Of a DNA stretch of 64,000 bases, positions 22,773 through 35,303 are shown in pieces (the first letter of the stretch is position 1; every line of letters begins with the position of its first letter). The stretch covers positions 6,921,338-6,985,337 of the forward strand of contig OZ004581.1 of NCBI GenBank assembly GCA_963924555.1, in the 5' to 3' direction. Position numbers and translations under genes: made by a program. The stretch is from Crambe crambe. Lineage: Eukaryota > Porifera > Demospongiae > Poecilosclerida > Crambeidae. Under the pieces are notes generated by a model. It worked only from the letters and a program-made list of their open reading frames with translations, did not search any database and was not told the origin of the DNA.

Positions 22773-24065
22773 CAGAGAGTGCGGTAGCACTCTCTATGTA
22801 GGGATGACTCGGACGGCCGCGCGCGCCGCCTATAGACTAATACAAAAGTGAAATTCCAGTTCCCCCACTTAGACCTAACAAAAGCTACTGTGAATGATTA
22901 TCCAGCCTACTAGAGCCTACTACAATGTGCAGACCAAGTTTCAGGACCAGGGAGCTTACCGTTTCAGAAATACGGCAAGCAGGTAAATCGCTATATTCTT
23001 CTTCTTCTCTATCAGAGAGTGCTGTAGCACTCTCTATGTAGGGATGACTCGGACGGCCGCGCGCGCCGCCTATAGACTAATACAAAAGTGAAATTCCAGT
23101 TCCCCCACTTAGACCTAACAAAAGCTACTGTGAATGATTATCCAGCCTACTAGAGCCTACTACAATGTGCAGACCAAGTTTCAGGACCAGGGAGCTTACC
23201 GTTTCAGAAATACGGCAAGCAGGTAAATCGCTATATTCTTCTTCTTCTCTATTATTATTATTCTTCTTCTTATTCTTCTTAGACAACCATATCTCTCGAA
23301 CCACTCAAGCTACAGCTATGATTTCTGGACAAATCCACTCCAAATTCTACGAACTACGATCTTTTCTACTCGTTGATCCTCGAAAGAGTCGATGAAAAAG
23401 GAGACACTATGGAGCACAGCACTCGACTAATTCAATTAGGAAGCCATCTTTTCTATAATACGCATGCGCATGTATTTGAATATCCAATTATTCGAAATCA
23501 TAATATTACTCAGCTGTCTCTAGCTAGCTATTAGCTAGCTAGCTCTAGCTGATGATAGACTACTGTATCGATTCGGGGATTTAGATTCACCACGGTAGAC
23601 TCTATTTCAGCATCTTCGACCTCCAAGTATGGCTCAACAACACAACACCTTGACTCGATAAATGATTGGGCTGGTATGCTATTGGAGAACTTCTTTCATC
23701 TGTCCCTGCATACACATAAAACCATAAAAGAGAGGAAAAAAGACCAGGAACAAGTAAGGGAAAAAGCATTTCGTGAAATGAAAAAAAGATGTAGGGATGA
23801 CCACTGCTCAAAAAAGTAAGGAAACAAGAAGGATGGAAATGGGATCAATCTTTGTTCTGTATATCCAGCCAACAATCCCTACATATACGTCAGGTAACTT
23901 CAGATTATAGTGTAGTAATGTACGTACATGTAGGTATTGTTGGCTGGATATACAGAACAAAGATTGATCCCATTTCCATCCTTCTTGTTTCCTTACTTTT
24001 TTGAGCAGTGGTCATCCCTACATCTTTTTTTCATTTCACGAAATGCTTTTTCCCTTACTTGTAAT
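22773..24065 (+). mobile_element. Hairpin-ended element, family R2, copy 1
   Basis: Two 240-bp head units (22,773-23,012 and 23,013-23,252) begin with the R1-type hairpin (AGAGAGTGC..GCACTCTCT) but continue ATGTAGGGATGACTCGGACGG. A CTT/ATT microsatellite, a unique body (23,275-23,640) and a foldback (23,745-24,064) follow. The foldback arms pair 'aagtaagggaaaaagcatttcgtgaaatg..gatgtagggatg' with its inverse. The element sits inside the trinucleotide microsatellite of an R1 element, as does the second R2 copy at 43.7-44.6 kb. Confidence 0.7.
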
Positions 24066-25106
24066 AATAATAATAATAATAATAATGTATAAGATCGACG
24101 TACCGACTTACTGGCTATAGTCATCAAAATTCTGCTTTGGCCATCTGTTAGAGCGGCACCTAGAGGCTGATCTTTTGCTATTAGTTTTGACTAAGGCTCT
24201 ACTTCACTATTTGATAGCACTCGGAACACAGCTGCTAATCTTTCTACGCCATTTTGAAGGGGGCGGGGCTTATAGGCGGAGCCACGTAAGCTTAAGTTTA
24301 GCTATAGCCAAGGTCTTCATTCATTATCTGATGATGTTCCAGTCACTCCTTGCTGAATTACAGTACAGATGCTCATCCTATAGTAGCATTATAGCCAGTA
24401 CTTGGCTGTAGTGTAGTCAGCTCACTTCACCATGCCGTGTACATGTCATTTACATTGCTGTTGCTGTAAAGTTTTATATCAACAAAACTTAAATAGCTAA
24501 ACAAATTCTTCAACCAGAGACACTGTATGTACCTACAAAAGAGGTTTATGTAGAGCTGGCTTTGTATAGTACTGTACTGTAGCCTCCCTCATTCAACTTC
24601 AAGCACTAAGAAAAAGGATAGAAACAAGTGAGCGTAAAAAATTTCTTCAAATAAAAAGGTTAAGTAGGGATAGCCTAAAATCTAGCTGGGCTATCTATAA
24701 TGTGCTGCAGCCTCGTATGAAAAAAATCTTCGCGATATTACCTCATAAAAGGGGTGGGGCAATTAATAGCAGTTCTCCTCATATAACACCTGCACAGGAT
24801 GTGGCCATTTGATGGCATCCACTATTATGATCACTACACCAAATGCATAAACTCCCCATACTCCTCCCTCAAGCAAGACATACGTACCATCTCAATAATT
24901 ATTTCAGTGATCACATATGTAACAATTAGCTAATGCTGTTCACTTTTTAAAATGTTCACTCCTTTCAGTACTCCATTACACTGCAGATGATCATCCTTCA
25001 AACTCTCCTCCCTGAACAGAATGAAATACTGATCATTAATTCAATCAAGGAAGCCTTTAGTGTCTATCAATTTTCATAATCACAAAGAAAAAGAATGCAA
25101 ACAAGT

Positions 25107-25544
25107 GAATGCAAAAAATTTCTTCGAAATAAAAATGTGAAGTAGGGATGCTATTATAACTGCAGCTTCATTATGAAAACCAAGTACTGCAGCATTGAAG
25201 CAGTATGGCCCAAAAATCTAGCTGGAATATGTATTATAACTGCATGCAAGAGAGTGAACTTAGTGAAGTGACCCTTACCCATCATCAAGTACGAGATACT
25301 ATTCCTACTTCACTCCCATGATCAAGGGCCAAGGGAGTGAAGTAGGAATAGTATCTCGTACTTGATGATGGGTAAGGGTCACTTCACTAAGTTCACTCTC
25401 TTGCATGCAGTTATAATACATATTCCAGCTCGATTTTTGGGCCATACTGCTTCGATGCTGCAGTACTTGGTTTTCATAATGAAGCTGCAGTTATAATAGC
25501 ATCCCTACTTCACATTTTTATTTCGAAGAAATTTTTTGCATTCA
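25107..25544. repeat. 440-bp palindrome, copy 1
   Basis: Arms 25107-25316 and 25334-25544 are almost exact reverse complements ('tgaatgcaaaaaatttcttcgaaataaaaatgtgaagtagggatgc...'). The centre reads 'cactcccatgatcaagggccaagggagtg'. A nearly identical palindrome occurs at 36,323-36,770. Non-coding. Confidence 0.9.
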
Positions 25545-25963
25545 TAGCTAATAATCATGCATTAAAAAAATAGCAAGAGACTATACGAAAGCTTATAGCT
25601 ATAGCTATTCACGAAGCCTACTTTGGAATCACACCATCTGCTGGCTATGAATCTTTGCAGTTCAAACATCAGCCATAAGGTAGCTATGCATTGGCCAGGA
25701 CTACTATTAGCAGCTCATAACTGTGAGGCTACTGGAGACATATTTGACAGCCAGCTGATTAGCTATATAGTTGTGAAGTCAAATAAATTTACAGATCTCT
25801 ACAGTGGCACTTCAACACTGACTCTGAATCTTGACTTGATGCTATGTAGTAGCTAGCTACTTCTAAATAAAGGACACTCTATCATTGTCAAAAATTCCTG
25901 AATAATTATGTACGTAGCTATACAATAATTATGAGATATATATAGCCCCTGTCCCTCACTCCT

Positions 25964-25991
25964 CCCCCCCCCCCCCCCCCCCCCCCCCCCC
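25964..25991. repeat. C-homopolymer, 28 nt
   Basis: A pure C run followed by 'aggctgctctgaagcgggtgg', so it ends in an acceptor-like CCCAG. Cassette C has the same arrangement (56,462-56,487). Open sequence follows for about 50 codons, but without a recognised motif, and I do not call an exon. Confidence 0.9.
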
Positions 25992-27217
25992 AGGCTGCTC
26001 TGAAGCGGGTGGGCACTGGGATCTCTGAGGGTTATGCCGTAAATCATTACTGTCATGATATGTGGATAATACATGTAGCTATGTGTGGGATGATTTTCTC
26101 TAATCCTCTCCTGATAATTACGGCTGACCAAATTTTTTTTGATCATCAGGACTTCCCTGGATGTTGAATAAGTTTAATCGCAAGATAAGTACATGTAAAG
26201 AGATAAACACTTACAGAGTTTGCTAGTGTATTGTCTTATGGGCTGAATATATTTTGAGCTCAGAAATCTGAAAATATATAACAGAATTGCCCTGCTTCAC
26301 CTTAATTAGCTCGTGGAGGAATAATAGCTAGATTGTGCTCCACATGATATTTGTGATGGACTCATTGATAGTTTGTATGCGTGTAAGTATAATGTTTAAT
26401 AGTTAGAATTATTATTTCTGCTGCTGGTTTAATTACTTAGCTATCTTGTATTCTGCAGTTGTATTTTGTGAGATTTTTCCTGTTTTTCTGTATCAATGCA
26501 GTATTTTTTCATGTTCGATAAAAGTAGGTAGCAGAGACAGTTCTAGAGAGTTTTTTGGGAGTCTTAGCTAGAGAGTTTAGACTTGTTTTGAGTTCGAGTT
26601 TTGTGAGTTTTGTTAGCCAGTTATGAGTTGAGTTAATTTGATTCAAGGTAATCTAGATCTCTGTAGTTAGTAAATAGTAGCATACTCAGTCTACTACATA
26701 CAGTATTGATGATACGGATTTGCAAAGTAAAAACTTACTACATGTATGAGGTACTTTATGATGGGAAATAACTCTTATGATAGATATATATATATACTTC
26801 AAGGAAAAGGAGTAAAAACCAAAAGTAAACGATTTTAATAATATTTTTATGGAGACACCAATTGTTTACCTCTTCCTATATGAGATGTTCCGATTAATAG
26901 TAGGAAAAGGTACAATTAAAGAGTAATAATAATTAAGTAAACAATAAACAATTTTATTAGCATAATAATATTTTTATGGAGGTGCCATTCCTATAATGAT
27001 GCTTGCTAGCTCATAATTAGTTTCCTTTAAAAGTAGTTATTTTTCAGTCTGGCCTTATCATTCACATTACGTATGCTTACACTATAAGTACTATATCGGT
27101 ATAAATTCACTTTCATAAACACGGTGCTATAAAAGAAGTTGCTCTTGTTACTAAGTTGCAGGTAATTTTGCTGAAGCTATAATCGATCACATTGCCACTC
27201 AATTCAACAGTTGCACC

Positions 27218-28088
<871 letters not shown>

Positions 28089-28382
28089 ATTTTAGTTCTA
28101 GCTATCTGACAGTGTGTTTTTTTCTCTAGCTAACTGACTCTAGTTGAGAATTTTTGGAACTATAGCTAACTATTACATGTAATTTACCACAAGAACATTA
28201 TTATTGTTGCAGTTGTTACAGTATGGGTCTATGTGGGGTGCATTGTGCAATTATGCCTGTTGGCATTTCGGCCCAACCATACTTACATGCCTTAGCGAGA
28301 AAAACCAAGCTATAATTATTATGATTTTTAGGGGGGATGGGGGAGGGGGGAACATTATTCACTAAGTCATAGTAAGTGGGGG

Positions 28383-28522
28383 ACATCACTGGTGTGTTTT
28401 AAATTTAACACACTAGCGTGTAATATAGCTGTTGCCATGACAACCTTTGAGGTGTTACTATGACAACCTTTGGTGTTTAGCAAGTGTGTTAAATTTAAAA
28501 TGCAAATGAACACCATTACCAT
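28383..28522. mobile_element. Degraded MITE related to 7,411-7,582
   Basis: Shares 'ggtgtgtt..aaatttaacacacta', 'gttgccatgacaacctttga' and 'tttaaaatgcaaatgaacacca' in inverted orientation relative to the 7.4 kb copy, but the outermost CACTGTTAAAAA ends are lost. The identical copy in cassette C (about 58,738-58,877) shows it was present before the duplication. Confidence 0.65.
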
Positions 28523-31298
28523 CTAGACATACACACTTCTGTGACACTAAAACTCCACCCACCATTCATAAGTAGGAATAAGACTGTGAGACTTACCGTA
28601 ATTTGGCTTTTTTTTCATATATGTTACTATCACAACAACAATTTCGTGTTAATACTAATTAAAAGCAAGCTACACATCTGAAATTAAATTAGCATGAATA
28701 TTGTTCTCATGAGATATCGCCAAACGTAGTTGTAAAGTGGGGTAATTCTGGTGTCATAGCGTATTTAGTCCCCCCTATGAAAATTAATGTCCCCCCAGCT
28801 TCATGAAACCTTCCTTGTTAGCCACAAACTCCAAATTAATCAGGGCTCAATATAACATCTTTGTAAATTAATATCCAACCATAGGCTAAGTTATCTGAAT
28901 AAAATGATGTCTGTCAGGTGGAAAGATAGCTAGCTATGTAGTTGTTATAAAAGGTGAGTTTACCAGATTGTTGAATGCAATAGTTTACTTACGTACGTAC
29001 CTTCGATAAGATATCAACTATTCTGATCAGTCTGATAAAATATCATTTCAAAGTGTAAACTCTGAAACAGGGAGTATGAGTTGGTTGACTTGAGTTGTAC
29101 TCTTGTGTGTGTTGTTGATGCCTAATCCTTTTTCACGTAAGCTTTTTTGTGGCAGCCAGAGATTAGTGTGACAGTGTTACAGGTGTCTCCAGCACTGTCT
29201 CAAGCCTTAGAATAGCATGACTGTGCTGTGTACTTCATGTTTGTAGCTATATAATTTTGTGAGCAGCCAGTGTTTTCATAAGACCCCTTACAGTGGGTGT
29301 GGTCAAAGATGTCATAGCCAGGACGCCGCCATGTGTATGTTGGTGGACAGGAAGAGGCGATATGTACGACATAACCCTAAGCAGCTTGTTTCTACAAGTG
29401 TAAACATGCACAGTCAGCTTCTAACCAGCATGGTAGCTACGTAGATGCAGTAAACTTGTTGCAGGATGAAAACTAAGGATAAAATTGCATTAGTTAGTAC
29501 TCACTAGCTAGTAGTTACTTGCAATAGCCACAGAGTGGTCGCGGGTGGGTGGGTGGAGTTTCAGCAGTGCCATGTTGGTGGACAGTTTTCAGTATTTCCA
29601 AGTAGCTATTCTCCCAGGCAGGATATGACATACGTATGTAATTCACTGCAAGGGGGCTTCTATTGGCCACCAGTTATGCCAAGATCATTGGATGGCATTT
29701 AACCTTAACCCTGACATATATTCATGCCTTGTTAAGGTGTCCTTAAGCACTGTAATGTGTATCTACACCCATTATAACCACACCTTTGTTCCCATATCAA
29801 TACCCTGTCCCTGTTGGATGAGAAATTCATGTCAGGTGCTCCAGAAGTCTACACCAATGAGCCTCAGCAGTTTCAGTGCTGCTTACAAACAACCATAACC
29901 TTTAGAGTAAGCTCCCACTCTAGGCATAATGCTAAACTCTTGCATGTTTTCAATAACAACAATTAACACTGAAAAAAAAAAACAGCAATCTTGTGTTTCT
30001 GAGGGATATGTTCCTTGCAAACATTTCAGCCTTCTAGACTTAGGAGGCTCTTCCATGGCTAGTCAAACTATCCACTTCATACGTGTTGTGTCATTAATTA
30101 GCCCTATATTATCAGGGTTCTATCTATACTGGGGTAGCTACGTAGGTGGGGTGCAAGCTTCTACCCCAAAATTTTCAGTCTAGTTTCTTGCTGAACAATA
30201 ATGCCACATATGCATGTTAATTGTTAACCACAGCTGATTAGCTACATGCAGGTAGCTTAAATTCACCAGGGGATTTATGATTTGGTGGGGCAAATGACCT
30301 ACCATACACTTTTTGCTGACCACACCCATTTTTCAGTCACTGGGGAAGTGCCCCAGTTGCCCTAATGGTAGCTACTCCTCTGGAGACAGGCAGCTGTTCC
30401 ATTCAGGTAGTAGCTAGCGAGCTATAATTTCTTTGAAATGCACAAGTTCAGAACATAGCTACTAGAGGCAATAGTGGATGCAAAGAGAATTAAGCCCTTG
30501 TGACCATCAATAGTTGATGACTCATACATGTAGTCTTTTTTTTTTCTTCATAAAGTATCAGCTCCATGCTCCACATGGGAGGGAACATGCATTCTATTAA
30601 TTCTTTCCAAAAGTATGTCATTTTTTGCTTTGCGCTCCGTGCGGGAGGGGGCATAACGGCCGCGCAATCATCTCAATTGTGTCTTGACATACTTCTACCC
30701 CAACTTAAAAATTCTAGATAGAATCTCAGTTATCCACAGTTGAATGAACTACAAGTGACAGCTCTCTGCTTTCCTGACCTTCAAAGGGTACCCCAAGTAT
30801 AAGGGCATGTCAGGCAGTATGAAAACCATTATCTAACTTGTGATGTTCGTTCATCCAGTGATATTTATAGAATCATACACTGTAAAAACGAAATGGTGAA
30901 CATCACTACAATGTAGTGACTCCTGTGGCATCACCATAGTGATATTGTACAGTACACTACAGCATACCATAAAATACTGTTCACACCACAAAATATTGTA
31001 CACCCAATAAAATACTGTAGCTAAACGCTATAGCATACCATAAATCGGGAAATTTTCGTTGAACAAATAATTATTGTGTTGGGTTCACTAGGTTTGCAAT
31101 TGATTCTTGTTGTCTGTTCTGGCAATAAAATTATACTTAACGAAAAATTTGGTATGAGTCTCTGGAGTTGCTTTTCCCATGACAATGCAGATTGTAGATA
31201 CCCCATTCATATAAACACTTATGGAGACCTGATAGCTAGCTAATTGCTGCTACTGAAAGATAAACTACTTACTGGCTTACAAATATTTGTCTTTCATA
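28523..31298. other. Cassette spacer, non-coding
   Basis: About 2.8 kb, nearly identical in cassette C, with only short open frames (29,259-29,444; 29,692-29,898; 29,929-30,183) that lack motifs and are not preserved as frames in cassette B. It contains a short CACTGTAAAAACG-type inverted-repeat insertion at about 30,880-30,950 that cassette B lacks. Some of it may be UTR or regulatory DNA. Confidence 0.55.
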
Positions 31299-31718
31299 GA
31301 TTGGCACATGAGCATGCACATGAGAATATCATTCACTAAACGCTTACGAGCATATCTGAAAAAGTTTTCTATATTCGTCTTTGTAGATTGGCACATGAGC
31401 ATGCACATGAGAATATCATTCACTAAATGAGCATGCACATGAGAATATCATTCACTAAACTACTTAATGGCTTACGAGTATATCTGAAAAAGTTTTCTAT
31501 ATTCGTCTTTGTAGATTGGCACATGAGCATGCACATGAGAATATCATTCACTAGACTACTTAATGGCTTACGAGAATATCTGAAAAGTTTTCTATATTCG
31601 TCTTTCATGGATTGGCACATGAGCATGCACATGAGAATATCATTACTTAATGGCTTACGAGTATATCTTAAAAAAAAAAAAGAAGGTTTTCTATATTTGT
31701 CTTTCATGGATTGGCACA
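31299..31718 (+). repeat. 95-bp tandem repeat upstream of receptor gene, cassette A
   Basis: Repeats of 'gattggcacatgagcatgcacatgagaatatcattcactaaactacttaatggcttacgagtatatctgaaaaagttttctatattcgtctttgta'; about four to five full or partial units. The perfect inner symmetry CATGTGCATGC/GCATGCACATG could bind a dimeric factor. It lies about 85 bp upstream of the TATA box. Unit number differs among the three cassettes. Confidence 0.9.
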
Positions 31719-31801
31719 CTATAAAAACTACACACCGGTAATTTTTGTCCCAATATACATAACTTTCAAGTTTGGTGTGCATGTAATAAATACACTATGG
31801 C

Positions 31802-31809
31802 TATATAAA
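31802..31809 (+). promoter_or_regulatory. Candidate TATA box, receptor gene A
   Basis: TATATAAA, 138 bp before the ATG at 31,947. The same box is at 62,046 in cassette C. Position relative to the 95-bp repeats is conserved; the transcription start is not known. Confidence 0.5.
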
Positions 31810-31946
31810 TTTGGGTGGGTGGCCTCATCATGGATCCTGTTAGTAACAGCTAGCTGTGTATATAAAGCAAAGCTAGCAGCCATAAGAGTGGACTCTTCAG
31901 CTCTTCATTCTTTGATCCAGTTTTGATTATCAAGTTAACATAAAAA

Positions 31947-34030
31947 ATGTTCTGGTTTATAGTGATAACATTAATTGTTATCCTCTCATCAAAGGCCGAG
32001 CCAAGGTGTCTCCTAGTTTCCCTCCCTTTGCAAAGAGAAACTTTTGAATTGCAGAAATTCATTCTTAATGTCGATATTCTAGAAGGAGAAAATGTCTCTT
32101 ACTGTGAGGGTCAGTTAGCTACTGAAGTTAACGATACTTTTGAGGTGGTATTGATTAACAGTAAACTCGAATACTCAACATTGCTTCAGTTTATATCATG
32201 CTCATTCAACAACAAGGAAAAATGTCATGAAATTCTCTCATGCAGCAATAATATTATCACTGGAGTGATAGGTGATCTTGACTTCAATACTGCTACTATA
32301 ATTGATTCCCTTTCTACTAAAATCGATCAAAACATCGTGCAAGTGGCTGCATTTCCCCCACTGAACTCTTTACCTGTGATGCATTCTTTTATTCCTAGTA
32401 TTGTCGACATGAATCCTCTCTCCCATCACATCGAATGTTTATTAAACCTCGTAAAAGAGCTGAAATGGAATCGCTTAGCACTGATAGTGGAGAATGCCAA
32501 CTATTACAAATACGAAGCAGATTTATTACAAAAGAAATTACTGACAACTCCAGAAATTATTATTACTCCTTACATGATCATAAGTGAAACAGATAACACC
32601 AAATATGCACTGCAATGTATCAAAAAATCTGGAACTAACATCATAATAGTCTTAGCCAGTGAAAGGACTGCCAGCATTATTTTAAAAGAGGCCTTGGAAT
32701 TGAATTTCATATGGCCTTTGTATGCATGGATTCTGCATATCACTCCTCACACAGAGAGTATTTTGAAGATGGAAGGAGCAATCATTCTGAGTCATTATCC
32801 CGTTCAAGAAAAACTGAGGCCTCCCAAAGATTTTGAAGGAATTTGCAATCTCATTAATGCTACTGAACAGCAAACAGCTTGTAATACTCTATATGATTCG
32901 ATATTAGCAGCAGAGTTAGTTGGCAAACTGAAAAGGTTCAACATTACTTTTCCTGGGAAGACAGGTATGGTTGAACTTGACGACAGGGGCAATCGATTGA
33001 AAAACAGCACTCTAATACAAATCAAGAATCACTCAATAGTGAAGATAGGTTACTACAATCCTAAATCACTGGAATTTTTCCTTTACGATGAATTCTTTTC
33101 ATCAGGAAGCATTCCAAAAGGTATGACAATAATCACCGATGGAAAACCTTCAATAGTTCATAAATCACTGATTCTACTTGCCTTTACTTCTTGCTTTATC
33201 TTTCTCTTCATCATTATGATCTTATTCATCTATTTCCGTAAAGCTCCTGAGGTGAAGGCCACTAGCATAACTCTCAGCATGAGCATGCTCTTAGGCTCCT
33301 TCATTTTGCTCTTGATAATCCCCATCATACTTCTCTTTGAAGAGCAGCCAGTTGATTTAGCTCCATACCTAGCTCGGGGCACAACAGATTTTGTTCCTGT
33401 GCCAGCTAAGTCTAATATATGTCTGTGCGTTGCTTGGTTCAGTCTCTCTACTCCTATCATTCTAACTACCATCTTTCTGAAGATGCTTCGAGTATATATA
33501 ATATTCAGCCATCCTCATTCATACAAAAGAAAGCTGTTTTCTGATGGAGCTCTTTTCTTATACCTTCTGATAATTATAACCCCAAATATTTTGCTTCTTA
33601 TCTTATGGTCGACACTTGATCCTTTGGTTAATCATATAATGGTGACGAGGCGTGAAAACGTCATAGAAATTCATAAAACATGCTTGAGTAATCACATCTT
33701 TATCTGGCCTGTCATGTCGACTATTTATCTCATCATTCTGATCATAGCAGTAGCCATTATAGCTTTTAAAACCTCAAAAATACCATTTAAAGACTTCAGG
33801 GATTCAAAGGCTACCTATGCATACATTTTTATCATAATCTTTGTAACTATTCAGATACAGTTTACTGGTTCTTCTTAAGCTCCTTGAAACCAGTGACTAC
33901 AGAGATCACTGCTGCTTCACATTATATTTTGTATACAGGAAATTTCATTATCACTATTTCCTGTCCTTGTTTACTGTTTATCCCCAAAATATACCCTTCA
34001 ATTTCAAGATGTTTATCCAGGAAGAAGTAA
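31947..34030 (+). pseudogene. GABA-B-like class C GPCR, copy A, frameshifted near TM6/TM7
   Basis: A single-exon frame from ATG 31947 runs 643 codons to a TAA at 33,876-33,878. Residues 1-18 are a signal peptide; up to about 390 is a Venus-flytrap ligand-binding domain (ANF-receptor type, with N-glycosylation sites). Membrane segments follow at about 405-428 (TM1), 438-463 (TM2), 490-518 (TM3), 535-557 (TM4), 585-608 (TM5) and the start of TM6. In another frame the sequence continues with YWFFLSSLKP, then a TM7 ending CLLFIPKIYPS, which matches the conserved (F/I)xPK motif of GABA-B-type receptors, and stops at 34,028-34,030. A single-nucleotide deletion near 33,845-33,862 explains this. The receptor would be a seven-pass surface receptor coupled to G proteins; as written it lacks TM7. 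Assembly error is possible. Confidence 0.8.
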
Positions 34031-34299
34031 ACATGCATTCATTACAGTATTTTATAAGTCATTACCACACATGTACAGTATACACATTCATTTGAATCAT
34101 TAGTGAACAGTTCATAGTGGGTTTTTTATTAATAATAATTATTCCACAAACTTTGAAATGAGCTAGCTACGTACACCATGTAACAATTAATCATAGACCA
34201 AAGTGACATAGTTGACATTGAAAATTTACTTATTGAAGAAGAGTTCATCAAGGTATCAAGTTACATGTGTTCAGCTTGACCACTGATTATATCTCATCT

Positions 34300-34900
34300 T
34301 GGCCTATCATGGGAGAGAAGTAGGAATAGTTAGTAGCCTTGTTCTTCAGGGGTGGAGACAGCTACTGAAAAGTGGGGGGGCAGAGATTTTTTATACCATT
34401 ATAGCACGCAAAACGTGCCATCTAGGGGGTCTGGAGGCATGCCCCCCCCATGCAATCTGAGGAGTTTTATGTTTAAATTCTAAGATTATTGGAGACCAGA
34501 AATTTCAAGTGTTGAGCAGCTAAGAGTGTTTCGGAACCAAAAGAATGATTATTGACCAATATCAGTAAAACACCAAGTCTGTTAGTGACAAGAATGTTAA
34601 TAATAATATCATGCATATCACATAAAGTAGGGGGGCATGGCCCCCCCCCCCCCCCCCCCCCCCCCCCACTTTCAAAAGTGGGGGGAGCCCCCTGCCCCCT
34701 AGTTCTCCACCACTGTTCCTCTCTCAATACTTTACCTTTTCTTCGTGAGAGACTATACCTCAGTGAGAGAGGAAGGCCTGGGGACAAGGCTAATAGTTAG
34801 CTCGTAGTTTGGTAATATGTATTGGTGATGGGTAGCTAAGGGGTTACTTGACTGAAATTCACTCTCTTGTTTTTGAACTTTTTTGAACTGCTACTTTTCT
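34300..34900. repeat. Diverged half of the palindrome family, interrupted
   Basis: 'gggagagaagtaggaatag' at 34,313 and 'tgatgggtagctaaggggttacttgactgaaattcactctcttg' at 34,828 match consecutive parts of the 440-bp palindrome arm. A hAT-like insertion separates them. A complementary piece lies at 38,730-38,855 in cassette B. Confidence 0.5.
34347..34715. mobile_element. hAT-like MITE
   Basis: Left end CAGGGGTGGAGACAG and right end CTCCACCACTG are imperfect inverse copies, and subterminal 'aaaagtgggggg' appears near both ends. CAGGGGYGG ends are typical of hAT elements. Flanks are only partly alike (ttgttctt / ttcctctc), so the 8-bp duplication is not convincing. It contains a 28-nt C-run at about 34,640-34,668. 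Confidence 0.5.
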
Positions 34901-35303
34901 TTCCTATTTAATGAAGGGGCTACCTCATGTAAAATCCTAATATACACATACACTTCTTCATTACTGGCAGGCAAACTTGTGTAAATTTCCCTCACAATAG
35001 TAATATTCATTATACTTTTATGGATGGTCCTAGCAAGTGGTTAAGTGAAGGAGTTTTATAGGCCTTTGACCTCACTTAATTCCCAGGAGTTATAACAAAA
35101 TTTAAAGGCATGTTTTGAATTGTTGTGTGGTATTCGAACATTAAAATATTATTGCAGCAGAAATAGATGATATAATATTTATCATAATTATTATAGATCC
35201 ATACTGAAGAAGCAAGGCAAAAAGCTGCTTTAAAACTGAATTCTTGTTTGGACCATTCATGCATCACATAAAATCTCCAGTTCCTACATAGCTAGCATGT
35301 AGA
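34901..35303. other. Non-coding, no feature recognised
   Basis: AT-rich stretch before the R1 element; no gene or repeat ends seen. Confidence 0.5.

Larger units (their letters stand above)
22311..25545 (+). mobile_element. Composite insertion: R1 element with nested R2 element
   Basis: Cassette C shows the uninterrupted text 'aggtctat|agctaataatc' at about 56,207-56,223; here 3.2 kb intervene. Order: two identical 231-bp R1 head units (22,311-22,541 and 22,542-22,772), a nested R2 element (22,773 to about 24,065), (AAT)n and the R1 body (24,062-24,600), another GTAGGGAT-bearing piece (24,601-24,720), R3 (24,730-25,106), and a terminal palindrome (25,107-25,544). The same R1 head, body, R3, palindrome order recurs at 35,304-36,770, supporting a single element type. 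Confidence 0.7.

Noticed and set aside
22294..22851. 143-codon and 63-codon frames over the R1/R2 heads
   Set aside because: They span tandem duplicate repeat units; the same text recurs in non-coding copies with stops.
25623..26146. Possible exons around the C-homopolymer in cassettes A and C
   Set aside because: Frames are not consistently conserved (158-bp deletion in C) and show no motif; an acceptor-like CCCAG alone is not enough.
28523..30200. Small proteins in the cassette spacer (68-84 codons, identical in A and C)
   Set aside because: Identity reflects recent duplication of all sequence, not selection on these frames; this part is largely missing from cassette B.
31299..31718. CRISPR-like array
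   Set aside because: Whole 95-bp units repeat without unique spacers, in animal DNA; it is a minisatellite.
31427..31782. Repeat proteins in the 95-bp arrays, both strands (also 46,410-46,755 and 61,769-62,170)
   Set aside because: The 95-bp unit is not a multiple of three; the frames depend on the local indels and have no domain.
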